Source: Thelonectria olida (Eukaryota > Ascomycota > Sordariomycetes > Hypocreales > Nectriaceae). Taken from it: a stretch of DNA of 64,000 bases. The notes under the pieces were generated by a model. That model did not search any database. It was not told the DNA's origin and saw only the letters and a list, made by a program, of their open reading frames with translations. The position numbers and the translations under genes are program-made. Where the stretch lies: contig JAGPYM010000007.1 in NCBI GenBank assembly GCA_020736575.1, positions 620,001-684,000 on the forward strand, given 5' to 3'. Each line of letters starts with the position of its first letter. Within the stretch, counting starts at the first letter, position 1. Positions 41,599 through 54,400 of the stretch are shown piece after piece.

Positions 41599-42781
41599 TC
41601 AACCCAAGCGTTGTCCAGCACCCCGAGACTTCCATGAATCAGGGAGGGGACCTGTTGATGCGCCCGTGCTGCTGCCGGAAGCAGAATCCGTGCCTCGGAA
41701 GGACGTGCCAAAACTTCTGTTGAGGGCGCGAGGGGTGCGCAGGAGGCGATGGAGGAAAGGTGGAGTTGCAAGAATGTTGGGACCGCCACCGAACTGGGGC
41801 CAGAGTCGGGACAGGAAATCGTACAAGTGAGCGGCCACGAGACCCTCAAGCTGAAGGAGCATGTTCATTGCACCTCCTGGGAAAAGCAAGTTGATTCCAA
41901 TCATGCAGATGGGGGTCAATTGAGCCGGGACGGTGATGATGTAGAACGTGGCCTTCATGCCTCGTTGATCTTGGGTCACGGTGTACGCCATGGCGAGAAT
42001 CAGGGCGCCCAGGAACGTGTAGAATGGGAGATCAGCAAAATAGTTGATTGTCTAGCAACGTTGTTAATGTCAATTGCATTGTGACTGGTGAACAACGACC
42101 AAAGGTTGTAGATTAAGATAGAAATGTAGGGAGCAAAAAAAGCACACTCAAGCGAATGGGAAGTCGCATGAGCCATCCATTGACATCCCACCATGCCCAC
42201 ACCGCAGACCAACCCGGATTTTGCGAATGAGTGGGAGGTCCGAAGTGCAGGGGTACTCTTCCTCATTTCCAGGAACCGTGACAGTAGTAGAGACAATACG
42301 CTGTCCGGGCAGATATATGAGGGGTAAAAGACAGAAGAAATGGGCAAGAGAAATAGTGCACAGAGCGAACGGGCCTAAGTAGCTTACCAAGATGGTGCCG
42401 GAGACAAAGATCAGATACCAGAGGAGGTCGGCCTTGCGCGGGAAGCGCGGGTGACTAAGTTCCAGCTGGGACAGGTAATGGTACAGAAAGTACGAGTCAA
42501 AGAGCAGGCCGAGGCCGCCGCCAGTAATGAGGAACGATGTTACGGGACGCCATATCTGGGGAGGAATTGACCAGAGATATGATGGGTGGTGGACGAACAA
42601 GCCGACGGGGATGAAGCCCAGGTGAACGCCGAGGGACAGAGTTACAGTCGCAGCAGTGAGGGTCCTGAGAGAGAGAAGACGTTAGCAGCCGTTGAGAGAT
42701 GAAATGGGAGAAGAGAGCGAGAGCTTACCGAGAAATGGCAGGGAGTTGCCAGAAGCCGTCCAGGAAATTGTTCTCGGCCAT
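41599..42781 (-). CDS. Derlin family ER membrane protein
   Basis: Rhomboid-like pseudoprotease of ER-associated degradation, helping misfolded proteins leave the ER. Three exons (42781-42729, 42664-42388, 42051-41599) give 260 aa. The derlin WR motif is present (IWRPVTSFLITG), with DSYFLYHYLSQLE after it, the loop AYTVTQDQRGMKATFYIITV (20 residues), PAQLTPICMI and the C-terminal QLEGLVAAHLYDFLSRLWPQFGGG. Five or six membrane spans can be seen. The second intron is about 336 nt, long for this window. If it is not removed the reading ends early with a non-homologous tail. It could be the Der1 or Dfm1 type; the tail lacks an obvious SHP box, so I leave the symbol open. Confidence 0.92.
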
Positions 42782-43527
42782 GTTGGGCAACTTTGCTCAA
42801 ACGGGAGAAAGGTGTGTAGAATTGGGGTTCCGAGAAAATAGCAAGCTTTCATAGAAGAAAAAAAAAAACCAATGTCGGGCGCAGAATAAGCTCCAGCAGA
42901 TAAGCAGGCGGACAAGGTGGTTTTATGAAAGGGAGAAAGGCACGGTCTGAAACAAGGCTCTGGGCGGAGTGGCACCAGGCAACGATGGACTCATCGTTGA
43001 TGCTTGCGTGTCATCTTCTGGGAAGAGAGAGGCAAGATGCACGCAGAAGAGATTGGAAGAAGGAACCAACAGCCCGCCAAACGTGCTTATAAAGGGAAAA
43101 AATTCCTGTAGGGCAAAAAGACGCGCTATGGCGGGGCGGGTGTGGGCACGGGTAAAGCCATTGGCCGAGCTCCCGGAGGAAGAGGCTGAAGCTCTGCTGC
43201 CGAGGTGCAGGGTAGCTATGTGTGGCTGGTGGTGTTCGTTGGAGAGGTCCAGGTGAGGCTGGTGCAGACCCCGAACAGCTCAAACCCCGAGCCATCCCGC
43301 TCATCTCGGGGTCTGAAGTAGTGACGCAGGAAGTAAGCTAAAACGTCGTATGAGCAAGTTCCAATTCTGTGCATGGTTGGAATGGTTTTTCAAATCATCT
43401 TTGTCTTTTAAATTTCCACTGATTGATACTGGCAATCGCGAAATTCCCACCAACTGATCGGAGCCGCAATTGAGAAAAAAATCACCGTCGCAAATCCACC
43501 CTCGCCCTCCAAACCTCGCCTGCCACC
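42782..43527. promoter_or_regulatory. Divergent intergenic region
   Basis: 746 bp between the derlin start (minus) and the next gene (plus). No gene supported. Confidence 0.45.
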
Positions 43528-43920
43528 ATGCGCACCACGGATGCCATGAAGAGCGAGGAGGCGACCGATGCTGCTTGGGAAGCCACAAAGGGAGCTCTCA
43601 CCGGAGCTGCAAAATGGGGAGCCGGTGCTGCCGTGCTTGGGTTGGCGGGATACTTCTATTCACCGTTGTATCGGGGCACGACTGTCCAGTTCAAAGTGTA
43701 TGACCTCATTCATTCAGATATGCAGTTTGCACATGCTCACGACGCTACTAGGTACTTGCAAATGTCTGGTATGGTGTTGGGCAGTATGATTGAGGCAGAT
43801 TGGCGTCTGAGGCAATATGAGCAAGAAATGAGGATGCGCAGGAGGTGGATGCGAGAAAGGGCAAAGTGGGAGCAATACGAGGCCGAGATTCTCAAGGAGA
43901 ACCAGAAGGGAGGCAACTAA
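43528..43920 (+). CDS. Small membrane protein, unrecognised
   Basis: The frame is open over 131 codons, but it contains a good intron of 54 nt (43698-43751, GTATGA to CTAG) that is a multiple of three and has no stop. Splicing gives 112 aa reading FKVYLQMSGMVLG across the junction, which looks better than the unspliced insertion. There is one hydrophobic segment (AAVLGLAGYFYSPLY, about residues 33-47) and a charged helical C-terminus (YEQEMRMRRRWMRERAKWEQYE). The plan, one span plus a basic helix, suits a mitochondrial or ER membrane protein. I cannot name it. Confidence 0.72.
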   Translation: MRTTDAMKSEEATDAAWEATKGALTGAAKWGAGAAVLGLAGYFYSPLYRGTTVQFKVYDLIHSDMQFAHAHDATRYLQMSGMVLGSMIEADWRLRQYEQEMRMRRRWMRERAKWEQYEAEILKENQKGGN

Positions 43921-44094
43921 GAGGCAGGTCCCAAATATTATGGCAATCATTCATGTATATCACAAAGGTTGGCTGTTAGGCTGGCCATGTATAAATTACA
44001 TCTCAGTTCTTCTTCTTTTAATCTCGTCGTACAGATCCCGCCCAACTCCAACGCCAAATATACAGCCTCTTCTAACGCCGGGATATCTGTCTTT

Positions 44095-45262
44095 TCACTT
44101 GGAGGCCACCCGGAACCGCTTGGGGTCCATGTTGATCTTGCATAGTCGAACAACGCATCCGCTCAGTTGCAATAGAGTCTGCACACCCTCGAGCACCTTC
44201 ATGTGTGTGAAGCCAATCTCCTTGATAAACTCCAGCTTTGAATGCTCGCTGAGCGTGGGAATTGTCTTGGTCACCTTGAACATGGTGCTAATTATGTCGT
44301 GGCTCGAATACCCAAGATCCCATAGCTCCCGCAGCGTGTCCAGTGCAGAGTCCACATTGCCCTCGTAGCACGCCTTCAGCATGGCCTGCACCTTGATCGG
44401 GTGAGGTGAATCGACCACCTTGAAGACGTTGTCGCCTGACACGAAGCCGAAGCCGGCCCACGTGGACTGTAGGTTGTTGATGGCCTGTCGCATGTCTCCC
44501 TCCGCACTGAAAACCAAAGCTGCCAAACCATCATCGCTGTACTCGACCTTCTCAGCCTCGATGATCTGCATCAAGCGCTTCACAACTTGAGCATCCGTCA
44601 GCTTGGCATAACGTAGGATGGCGCATCTTGACTGGAGGGGCTCGATGATTTTATTCGACTGGTTGCATGCGAAGGCGAATCGGGTCGTGTTGGAGTATAT
44701 TTCCATCGTTCGTCGGAGTGCTTGCTGGGCACCGGATGTCATGCTGTCGGCTTCGTCGAGGATAATGAGCTTATGGCGACCGGCAGGCAGAGTGACCTTT
44801 TTCTGCGCGAATCCCTTGATTCGGTTTCGCACCACATCAATACCTAGTCCGTTGAGTTAAATAGAGTCCAAGGCACTTGTACATGTCGTCACAAACCTCG
44901 TTCGTCACTGGCATTGAGCTCCAACACGGCCTCCTTATATGTGTCTCCTAGGAGCTGGCGAGCAAGACACAGGACGCTGGTCGTCTTTCCGATTCCGGGC
45001 ATTCCTGAAATGATGACATGGGGCATGTTTCCTTCCTTTGCGATGATTTTCAACCGCTCAATCGTCTCTGTGTTGCCGACAACATCGTCGAGGAAAACTG
45101 GGCGATATTTTTCCACCCTGCAAATTCGTTAGCGAAGCTGGGCGAAGAGGCGTCTCTCGGAGATGTGTACCAGGGAAGTTCATATGTTGTGGATGAATTG
45201 GCGGTTGCCTTAGAAGCAGAGTTCGACGCCTCGCCAGTTTGTTCTGGTTTTTGTGCTGGCAT
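44095..45262 (-). CDS. RFC4: Replication factor C subunit (Rfc4/RFC2 type clamp-loader ATPase)
   Basis: Small subunit of the RFC complex that loads PCNA onto primer ends in replication and repair; nuclear. Three exons (45262-45171, 45117-44897, 44843-44095) give 353 aa. AAA+ landmarks: RFC box [14 protein letters not shown] after the spliced ELPWV, Walker [18 protein letters not shown], Walker B LIILDEAD, sensor and Arg finger region [11 protein letters not shown]. The order [17 protein letters not shown] is that of the yeast Rfc4 subgroup. The gene is divergent from FCF1 across 356 bp. Confidence 0.95.
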
Positions 45263-45618
45263 TTTTGATATGTGTGGACGGATTGGAATGAATTGAGGCT
45301 TGGGAGTCTGATGCTCAATCACTTAACGCGACCTGTCGAAAGACGCGTCGTGAACTGATCGCCCTTGCCGTCTGAAAGTGGTCCGTGCACATACCTGTGA
45401 AGAAGATTGACCCCACTGCGGCCACCGCCTTTCTCATTACCATGGCAAAATTTGGCCCACCTTGACATTTTTTGATGCTCAATCTTCCCAGCGAAACACG
45501 ACCTTGAGATACCCCGAAAGCCACGCCTATTCGAGTGACCGACAAGTGAAACTCGAGTCAAACGCACTTCCGAGGCCCCGCGACAATCCTTTCGACCAAT
45601 TCCTTCAAATCTGAGCCA
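45263..45618. promoter_or_regulatory. Divergent promoter (RFC4 / FCF1)
   Basis: 356 bp between two divergent housekeeping genes. No specific element recognised. Confidence 0.45.
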
Positions 45619-46362
45619 TGGGTGTTGCGAAAAAGACGAGAAAATTCGGACAGGTGGGCAAATTCCTTGTTTATCGATAAGCGTCGCAAAGACGAAATTT
45701 CATGGAATCTTCAGACTGACGAACACATCGTCGCTCGAACTAGGTTAAGCGAGTCATCGGCCTTCGCGATGCCCGATTAAAGGAGAACAAGGCCAAGACG
45801 GAGCTGGCCTTGAAGCAGGCAGCGGCCAAGAAGACCGTCAACGGCGAGCTCGTCCGCGAAGCGCCCCAGATGCCCAGCAACATGTTCTTCGAGCACAACA
45901 CCGCCCTCGTTCCTCCATATAATGTTCTTGTCGACACCAATTTTCTCTCCCATACCGTACAGCGCAAGCTGTCTCTTATCGACTCCATGATGGACTGCCT
46001 ATACGCCAAGTGCAACCCCATCATCACCTCGTGTGTGTAAGTAGTTAATCTGCGATACCAACATCCACACGATTCCGTTCTAACAACCTCGCAGGATGGC
46101 CGAGCTGGAAAAACTCGGGCCCAAGTACCGCCTCGCCCTCCGAGTTGCCCGCGACGAGCGTTGGGAACGCCTGGAGTGTGACCACAAGGGCGTCTACGCA
46201 GATGACTGCCTTGTTGACCGAGTGCAGAAGAACAGGATATACATTGTGGGAACCAACGATAAGGCATTAAAGCAGAGGTTACGAAAGATTCCTGGTGTGC
46301 CGATTATGAGCGTGGCGAGAGCCAAGTATGTGATAGAGAGATTGCCTGGAGCACCGCAGTAA
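45619..46362 (+). CDS. FCF1: rRNA-processing endonuclease Fcf1/Utp24
   Basis: Nucleolar PIN-domain nuclease of the small-subunit processome, which cuts pre-rRNA at the early A1/A2 sites. Three exons (45619-45654, 45744-46036, 46095-46362) give 198 aa, close to the yeast length. The first exon codes only MGVAKKTRKFGQ. The PIN domain shows the acidic LVDTNFLSH, DCLYAKCNPIITSC and the C-terminal ADDCLVDRV and YIVGTNDKALKQRLRKIPGVP blocks, the last typical of Fcf1. Confidence 0.95.
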
Positions 46363-46748
46363 TAGGGCGTTTTTGCTTTCTTGACGAATTGGGGATTAAA
46401 ATGAATTCATTATGAGAATGTTAATTTAATGCATTTCTTCTAAAATCCTGTGGGAGCACATGAAACCCTTGATTGAAAGTCCTGTCGTTGTGCTTTGGTC
46501 GTTGCGATTATGGCCCCTGGCCCATGAACGTCGGGGTTAAACGGACGTGAGGATTCTGCGCTTACGACGGACACTTAACGGCGTTCCTAAGCCACGCAAC
46601 CATCTCGTCGCCTGCAACGTTTCTCACTTACACACTCTGGCCGGCCTATCAACACAGCCGTCGCCAACTCGGCCATTTTACAATCGTGTCTGGTGACCTG
46701 ATATTCGTTCGATCGCAAGTTGGAGACGTCCAAGTGGAGCCTGACGCA
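46363..46748. other. Intergenic, leader of the next gene
   Basis: 386 bp 3' of FCF1 and 5' of the Zn2Cys6 gene. The frame of the latter is open from 46686 without an ATG. Nothing else recognised. Confidence 0.4.
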
Positions 46749-49404
46749 ATGGAGCAAGACTCCAGCCCCAACGACATCTCTCCGGCCTCAGGTCCGGACC
46801 GCCACAAGCGCTCGCGCATCGTGCTCTCCTGCGCGCCGTGCCGCGCCTCCAAGCTGAAATGTGACCGCGACATGCCCTGCGGCCAGTGCGCCAAGAAGGG
46901 CCGCGTCGAGCTGTGTCAGTACGCGCCCAAGCCCGAGAAGAAGCGCCCGGCAAAGGGCATGTCGGCGCGCCTCAGGCGGCTGGAGGGCATAGTCCGTGAG
47001 ATGATAGACGTGGAGACGGCGGCCGGTTCCAAGGCTGGCGCTCGGGACGACGGGTCGGCGGCGGGACCAGTGGTCCAGGGACATGTTGTGAGAGGCGAGA
47101 ATGCGACGACGTATGTGGGCGCCACCCACTGCATGGCTATGCTCGAGGATGTAAGTGTCAGGAAGCTATTAGGGGAACTACTCATAGCAGTTGGTGTATC
47201 ACGTTGGCTAATTCCGTTCAAGATCGAAGACCTCAAGAGCTACTTTGACCAACCGGATGAACTCAACGATGGCGAGATGGGAGAATCTGACTCTGCAGAC
47301 TTGCTCTTGTTCTCACGAACAGGCCCAAGGAACCGTCAGGACTTGATGAACTACCTGCCGGACCGTCAAGTTGCGGATAGAATTCTCATGAGGTACTTCG
47401 CTTCAATGAGCCCTTCGCAGCGTGTGTATCCCTGCCAAGTCTCAACTTGTGTCTAAAACTCACTTATATACGATAGATATTCTTCATCGACCGACATTTA
47501 CTAGAGCCGTGAGTCCGCCTGGAATCGTGTATCAAGTGAACGTCTAACAAGTCATAGTACGCCAAATTCTGGCAAAACCCCGACGACGCCTCCTTGCACT
47601 GGATAGCGCAGCTGTTCATGATGCTCAGTCTCGGAGTATTCTTCAACCACTATATCAACCCTAGTGAAGTTGAAGGAGACTCTCCCATGCCAACGCAGGA
47701 TAGAGTGAAGTTGTACAAGACTTGTGCGGGATGGGCTTTGCTCTGGGGCAAGTATACACAGCCCACCATCACCACCCTCCCAGCGTTCCTCTTATTCGTT
47801 GAATCCGACTTCATCTTCAACCGCGCTGGCCAGATGAATTGCTACATCCTTTCCGGCGTCTGCGTACGTCTTATGTTAAAGATGGGTTTGCATCGGGACC
47901 CGAGCAAGCTGGCCAACATCACTCCTTTTGAAGGCGAGATGCGCCGTCGAATGTGGAACATGGCTCTTCAGGTTGAACTGCTCGTCTCGTTCCACATGGG
48001 CCTCCCGAGTCTCCTCCAGGGCATCGAGACGGATACTACAGTGCCGCGCAACTTACAAGACGAGGACTTTGACGAGGACTCGACCGATCTACCCCCGGGC
48101 CGCCCTCCTAGCGACTACACGGCGATGACCTATCCGATCCACAAGACCAAGATCCTCCGCGTATTTGGGCAGATCGCTCGGCAAGCTCACGCCCTAACGC
48201 CCCCAAACTACGTTGAAGTCATGAAGCTTGACAAGCTCCTGCAAGAGGTGTGGCAGGAAGTCCCAGCCTTCATGCGGGTCCGGCCCCTCGAGGAGTGCAT
48301 TGGTGACCCTCCTATGCTGCTTATCCAACGCTTCGGTCTTGCTGCCATCTACAACAAAAGCCGATGTGTGCTGCATAGGCGGTACCTAGCTGAGGCGGTG
48401 CCCAAGCCCGAGCATGACTACTCGCGGAAGCAATGCCTCGAAGGCGCCATGACGTTGCTCACCTACCAACACACCATCTGGGATGCGTGCAAGCCCGGCC
48501 ACGCCCTGAGCCAGAACGGGTGGTTCGTCTCATCCCTCGCCGTGCACGACTACCTCCTCGCCGCCATGGTAGTGTACCTTGTGATCCGGAACGATCACTA
48601 CTCAGAGACAGGTGGCGAATTCGACTGGATGGCTCAGTCGACACCCACGCCCACGAAAGCAGAGCTCACCGATCTGATCAAACGCTCGCACTTCATCTGG
48701 GCCGAGGTCGCTACAGGTGAGGCCGAGGTGAGAAAAACGGCCGACACGCTGGCCACCATGTTAGCCAAGCTGGGCTGTCCCATCGACGGTCCCGCGAGGA
48801 TGCCCGGGACCGCGCCGCAACTCCGTCCGAATAGCATCGGCAACGAATCTTCGTCCCTTGGAGCTCCATCGATGGATCCCAGCCCCATGGGCACGTTCGG
48901 GAACGACGCCGATCTCTTATCTACCATCGGGCTAAGTAAGAATAAGAAGGTCTCTGCGCAGATAGTGGCAAGGAATGCTGATACGATGACAGCTTCGACG
49001 TCCGGGTCCGGATCCGGCCCTACTCCCTTATCTCTTGGCCCGTCGGCCGATGCGACTACCGGCATGAACTTCCCCGGAATGGAAGCCACAGCGGGTGGGC
49101 TTCCCGAGGGCCTTAATTTTGATACGTCTTGGATGCAGGGGACGCCAGACAACATGGATTGGGTGAGTGAAAGACATTACGCATATCATTGTGAAAGTGA
49201 AACATCCGGAGATGCGCAAACTGACTCCTTGACCAGCGCTATCTCGACATCTCTCTAGCTCATAGTCATGACGCCGGACGCAACGAGGACACGGGCCAAA
49301 CTTGGATGGAGCGTCCTCCGCCGCTGGAACAGTTGGAAATGGTGGGATCTGGGGGATGGAACCAAGGACCCCAAAGTCTGGGGAACAAAGAGCTAGGCCG
49401 ATAA
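46749..49404 (+). CDS. Zn2Cys6 transcription factor with fungal TF domain
   Basis: Nuclear regulator of 801 aa in five exons (46749-47150, 47223-47421, 47477-47508, 47558-49162, 49237-49404), all phases agreeing. The zinc cluster has Cys at residues 28, 31, 38, 44, 47 and 56 (SCAPCRASKLKCDRDMPCGQC region) after a basic RHKRSR. The fungal-specific TF domain follows (SQHILHRPTF across intron 2, SLHWIAQLFMMLSLG, LMLKMGLHRDPS, MRRRMWNMALQVEL). Intron 1 (72 nt) is a multiple of three without a stop, and exon 3 is only 32 nt, so automated models may misread both. The C-terminal exon replaces a short alternative tail. Target genes are unknown. Confidence 0.9.
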
Positions 49405-52400
49405 GATAACGGAAAATAATCGAGTTTATCAATGCGTGGTGTGAAGGTGCTCCCATGTCAATGTGGATTGGTTCACATTCACCCGAGTCGGGGTCGGGTC
49501 GTGATATTAGGCTGAGGGGTGTGGATGAACCGCGCCACTCAACAAATGAACTCATCAAAGACGGGCGACATTCCAACCCTTTTGTTTGATGAGAATGGAG
49601 CACGATCACCTGCCCTGCACGGATCAGGAACAAACGGACGAGGTATATGAGCTTATCGCGAGAAGGGGTGTTGGCGTGTCCTCAGGCCGGTCATGTGGGC
49701 GGGCTCTCCTGGCCGACGGTTCCCTTCCCGAGTGAATGAAAGGAGGCGGCTTATCATCTGGGGAAGCTGAGAGGCGTCAAATCTGGGGGAAATGACCCCG
49801 CATGGCTAATGGCAACACTCATCTCACCACCAAGTTAGTTAGCTGCCACGTTGCCCTGTGCTCAACGCCTGAAGCAATGTCCCTGGCCGGTTCATGGCAG
49901 AAAGGTGTGTTTGAGGTGTCGTTGTGGCGACCAACCCTCTTCCTCTCCCACAAGAGCAGATGTCAGGTCGTGGAATCGTGTGATTCGATTGGGCACGGTG
50001 GGAGTAGTGCATCAAGAGCACTCAGTCGGAAGGCCTCACCGAGGAGGATATGTTAGCGGGATTGGATGCGGTCTGATCTATTTCCTACTTCGGTGCCTAC
50101 GGTCTTACCGCAGTCACCAGCTTCTTCGGTGCGAGAGGAACGTGTGAGCCATCGCGGTGCTGCGTAATCAGGCCCTTGTGCACGCATAAGCCTCCGTATT
50201 CTTGTGATATCCGGGCGACACAGCATGGAATATCAAGGCGCCTAAGCTAGCCCTAGAGATAAGGACCCTGGATGTGCGACTCAGGGAATCAGGGCCCCTA
50301 GCTATCTCCTTCAGCGCATCGCAAGAGCTGTCTGTGGCCGGTGTGACAGAGCTGTGCCAGAGCTCTACCAGAGCCTGTGCCACACAAATGAATGGCGTCT
50401 GCTGCAAGGGTCATGACGTAGAACAGCGCTCCAATCTCGTGGGCAGAGCCGCGAAGCCGATGCCAGGCGCTACCATCATGGTTGGAGAAACGCCGCGGAG
50501 ATGCTCAATTCTCGCACAGTATTGGTCCACCCACCCACAACGCCCAAAGAATGGGCACTGGATAGCACTGTCAGACTGCAATCCAATGGCTGCGTTCGGT
50601 TGGGGTAATTGTATTCACTTGCAGCCATAGTTGTCTGCGTCGACTTGAGACATACATACAGCCTGCTCCGCACAACATAGTGCAATACCGCCCATGCTGT
50701 ATTTGCCGTAGGACTTGCAAAGTGGCCAAGACGGCTGCTCGTACGTAATAGTTGGGGTCGGCATGCTCGCCTCTCGGCCGATGCACAAGAATATCAGTCG
50801 ACGCCGTAACAAATTACCTTATTGAGCGCTTTCGTTCGGCTGCCCTCAACTCCGGTCGGCCTAGCCGCACAACATAGGCGACATGTAAGGCGGAAATGAC
50901 GAGGGCTTGGCTATCGGGATGGCTCTCCGATGTTAACTGCCCACGTCCGCAGTTTGACCTCGACATTCTTCACCGACAAAGGTGCAGCCTGCAGAAAGCA
51001 ACAGGTGATCAAGTTAAGTGGATGCGACAACTCTTCTTTAGTTGATGAATTTTCCACAAGGGGGGTCGTTTCGTGTCTAGGGCCATTATTCTTGGGTTGA
51101 ACTTAGGCGAAGTGTTGAATCTGGAACTCGGTAGAATTGAAAGCTTGAGGCGTGGCCGACTGTCTGGTCCAAATCGCTTGGCAGCTTAGCCAGTTGGAGC
51201 TGGTGTGGACCGCGATGACTGCAACTGTCGCCATCGTGGTACATACGTAGTATCAAATGGCCACCAGCGCACACATGCTTCACGACCAAAGAAGGGTTGG
51301 GTTGTTCTCCAACCGCCGCCGTCTACCTTCCCTTGCAAACCTTGGAATTCACTATGCGGTTGATTGTGAACTAGACTCGCAATGCGCGAATCCAATCTTG
51401 GCGATGGTTGTTTGAGAATGAAGCCAATAGAAGGAACAACAGGGCTTGAAATACACGGCGTGAAGGGCGGGTAAGTTCACAAGTTCCTGTTGTTGTACCT
51501 GGGCGACGGAGTGGTTCCCGGAGCCCGGAAATGTCAAACGCGGCATGAAGAAGGTTTTGTTTGATGACGATGCATTGCCAATTCTAGTATGTGAATCGAT
51601 GATGCCGATGTTGCGTTGCTCGTCCAAGAGCTGAGGAAAGAGGGGCGTGCATGAAAGGGAGACACTCGGTGGTGTCCTCGGTTTGTCGTTGCATTCGCGT
51701 CCAAGGGAGCTTGAATTAGACCTGGACATGGCTGCTGGACCACTGATGTGCGCCAATTCGCGGGGGATGTGACTTGACAGGAGTTAGTCAAAACACCAAA
51801 GCGCAGTACCTACAGGATAGAACAGCACTAGGGATGCAGTATGAACACAATAGACCCATCTGTCTAAGGAATCAGATCTAACGTCGAAGGCGAAAGGACG
51901 CCCCTGGCGCAGAAACGGCGTCGGGCCAAACAAAGATGTCGATTTTTCATGTCGGGTGACCAGCAATAAAAGATCCATCTCCATCTTGTTGACGCCGCTA
52001 TCTCGGGCGGGGAGCAAATAGGCATTGGCAAGATCGGGCGTTTTGGTAACTCGATGAGAAATCGAATCGGAGTAAAATTTTCTGACTGGAGAGTTGCGCG
52101 GAGCGGCCTCGAAACTTTTACCTAATTCCCACGCTACTCGGCATTTGTCTCGTCTGCACTGTGCCATCGTGGGTGGTGGTCGTGGACTGTGGGCTGTGGA
52201 CTGTCCACCGCGGGTGCCCGTACGGACCATAATGATCCACCATCACACACAAAAGAGCCCGACGCCCAGGCAGCTCAGACACACCTGTGGAAATGACCGG
52301 GGCGGGTTGCTTGCTTGGGCTGGGGAATTCTGTTCGTGATGTTTCGTCCGACGAGCCAGCCGGGGCTGAGGATGCTGGATCGTGATGCTCTGGGGGAGAG

Positions 52401-54400
52401 GGTCGCGTCGGGTTAAGGCGATGCTAGTCGCAATAGTCCTAGAAACTGTCGACTGCGTGTGGTCAGTTCGCTGCCGCTGTCAAGATGATGGCGTAAACGG
52501 CGAAATAGATGAGGCCATAGCCACAGGGTGGGTGGAATATGATGACATTGAATGTGTGCTTTCTGTCGTTTGTACCAATCGTAGATCGAATATTGATGCC
52601 GATGACTGGTTGAAATGATTGTGGAAAATGATATTTTGTGAATGAATGACATTGGCTGCCAAGACAATTGACCGTCCTTCCTTCCGCGACTATATTCGTA
52701 TGCTTCGGCCCTTCCCTCGCGTGCCTAGAGGCTTCGGACTGTCGGCAACCCCAGCAAGTCCTTTGAGTTGTACCTCGTACGCTCCTCCTCCCACTTGCAT
52801 TGTCTGACTTCAGACTTGCCGCCTCGTAACTCATTGTTACAGGTTTCCCACATTCAATTCAGGACCCCTACCGCCCGCTTTGCCGATGAACTGTAACGAA
52901 CACTCCATGGCGCAATCGGTGGTAATCGCGGGGACCAGGATCTATGGAGGTCTCGCTGTGTGTTTAGTGATGGCCTGCCCTGAGATTTCCGCGGTCATCA
53001 TCCATCCAAAGGGGGCGTTGGTATAACAAGATGACAAGCAAAAAGTTAGATTGGATCGAAAGCCCAGTGAATGGTCTCGTGATGAATTGGGTACCGGGGC
53101 CAGAATAGGTCAGAATTGCAGACGTCGAAACGAGTGTAAGAGCAATCAAGTAACTCCTATGTAATAGAAAGCATCAGGCGGCTACTGGCCAATCAGGATT
53201 TCGGGAATGGCCGATGCCGCAAAGGCCGCAAATTTGGGGCCTGGGCTTTTCGAGCGGCGTGGCCCATGCTCTTCACGATGCCATCGCAAGGATCATATGA
53301 GCACTTGCGAAAATGCATGATTGAATGCATGGGCCCAGCTGATGTGTACGAATAGCGGGAAGCGTCCCGATCTGTAATGAGAGTCAATAACAGCAAATAA
53401 TGGCGGGAGAGCGTTATCTTACCAGAAGTCAGTGCTTTTGGAGTCTTGCACCAAGCGGCAATATCTGAGACAAATGATAATATATATATCTTGAGGCGCC
53501 GATGACGATATCAAACTCAATGCAGGTACCCCTATCTCGTCTTATCTCCAGCGAGTAAAGTCCAAGCGTTGGAGGGTTTCAATCGAGAGCTATCGGCGAG
53601 TTGTGCACTATCTAGCACACGAATTGTCCAATGACCAAGGTTTATCTCTGAGACATACAGTACAAGAGAAGCAAGACATGCGCCAAAGCCGGGACCGCTG
53701 ATTGAGAAACAACCACTCGACTTACACGCATCTCCGATTGGCCACCCCCGGAATCTTTCGTCGACTGCTGCAGCGTTGCTGTTATCCAGCACGTTCCTTG
53801 ATACAGTGCCCTAATTTCTCGAGACTAGTGGAGGAAGCTCCTCTGTGCCCCCGGTTCCCTCGCGGCCTCACTAGCCTACACCTTGCCCACGCTCAGCCCG
53901 CGCCGCCGGGATAGCCTTCCTCCAGAAGATCCCACCCTCCAAATTGGCGGATAGCCGCTGTGCGCTCTCTTGCAACGTCGAGCAATCGACAGCGAGCGGG
54001 CACACCCTTTCGAACACGAAAAACCACCACGATCCATGCCACGAGCAACACTGATTTGCCCCGATTGGTCCGAGCTCGCCCAGGGCCTTGGCCTTCTGCT
54101 CATCACAAGTCATGTCCCACGATCCAAATCTGTCGATTTGAGGCCAGCCGGGTCTGTCGGTCTGTGCTGTCATTCGGCTTTTTCTAGGATGGCCACGGAG
54201 CTCTTTTAGTTTGGTACTACATTCACGTAATAAAGTCTTACACAATGTAAGTTGAGTCACTTATCAAGGAGGCATCTCAGGGGAATACCACACGGTCACT
54301 GAGAGAGTTTGATGGAAGGGCGGACAGAGGGGATGAAGGAGGAGGGTTAGGTAACAAACTACGCTGTAATTCTCGCAGGCAGACGACAGGCCGTTTTGAC
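49405..54400. other. Gene-free 5 kb region
   Basis: No open frame here has recognisable domains, splice-consistent exons or protein-like composition on either strand. The longest minus frames (up to 148 codons, 51784-52230) look random. No rRNA, tRNA or transposon ends were seen. It may hold regulatory DNA or a noncoding transcript. Confidence 0.5.

Noticed and set aside
51784..52230. 148-codon open frame on the minus strand in the gene-free region
   Set aside because: No domain, no splice context and composition like random sequence; not supported as a gene.
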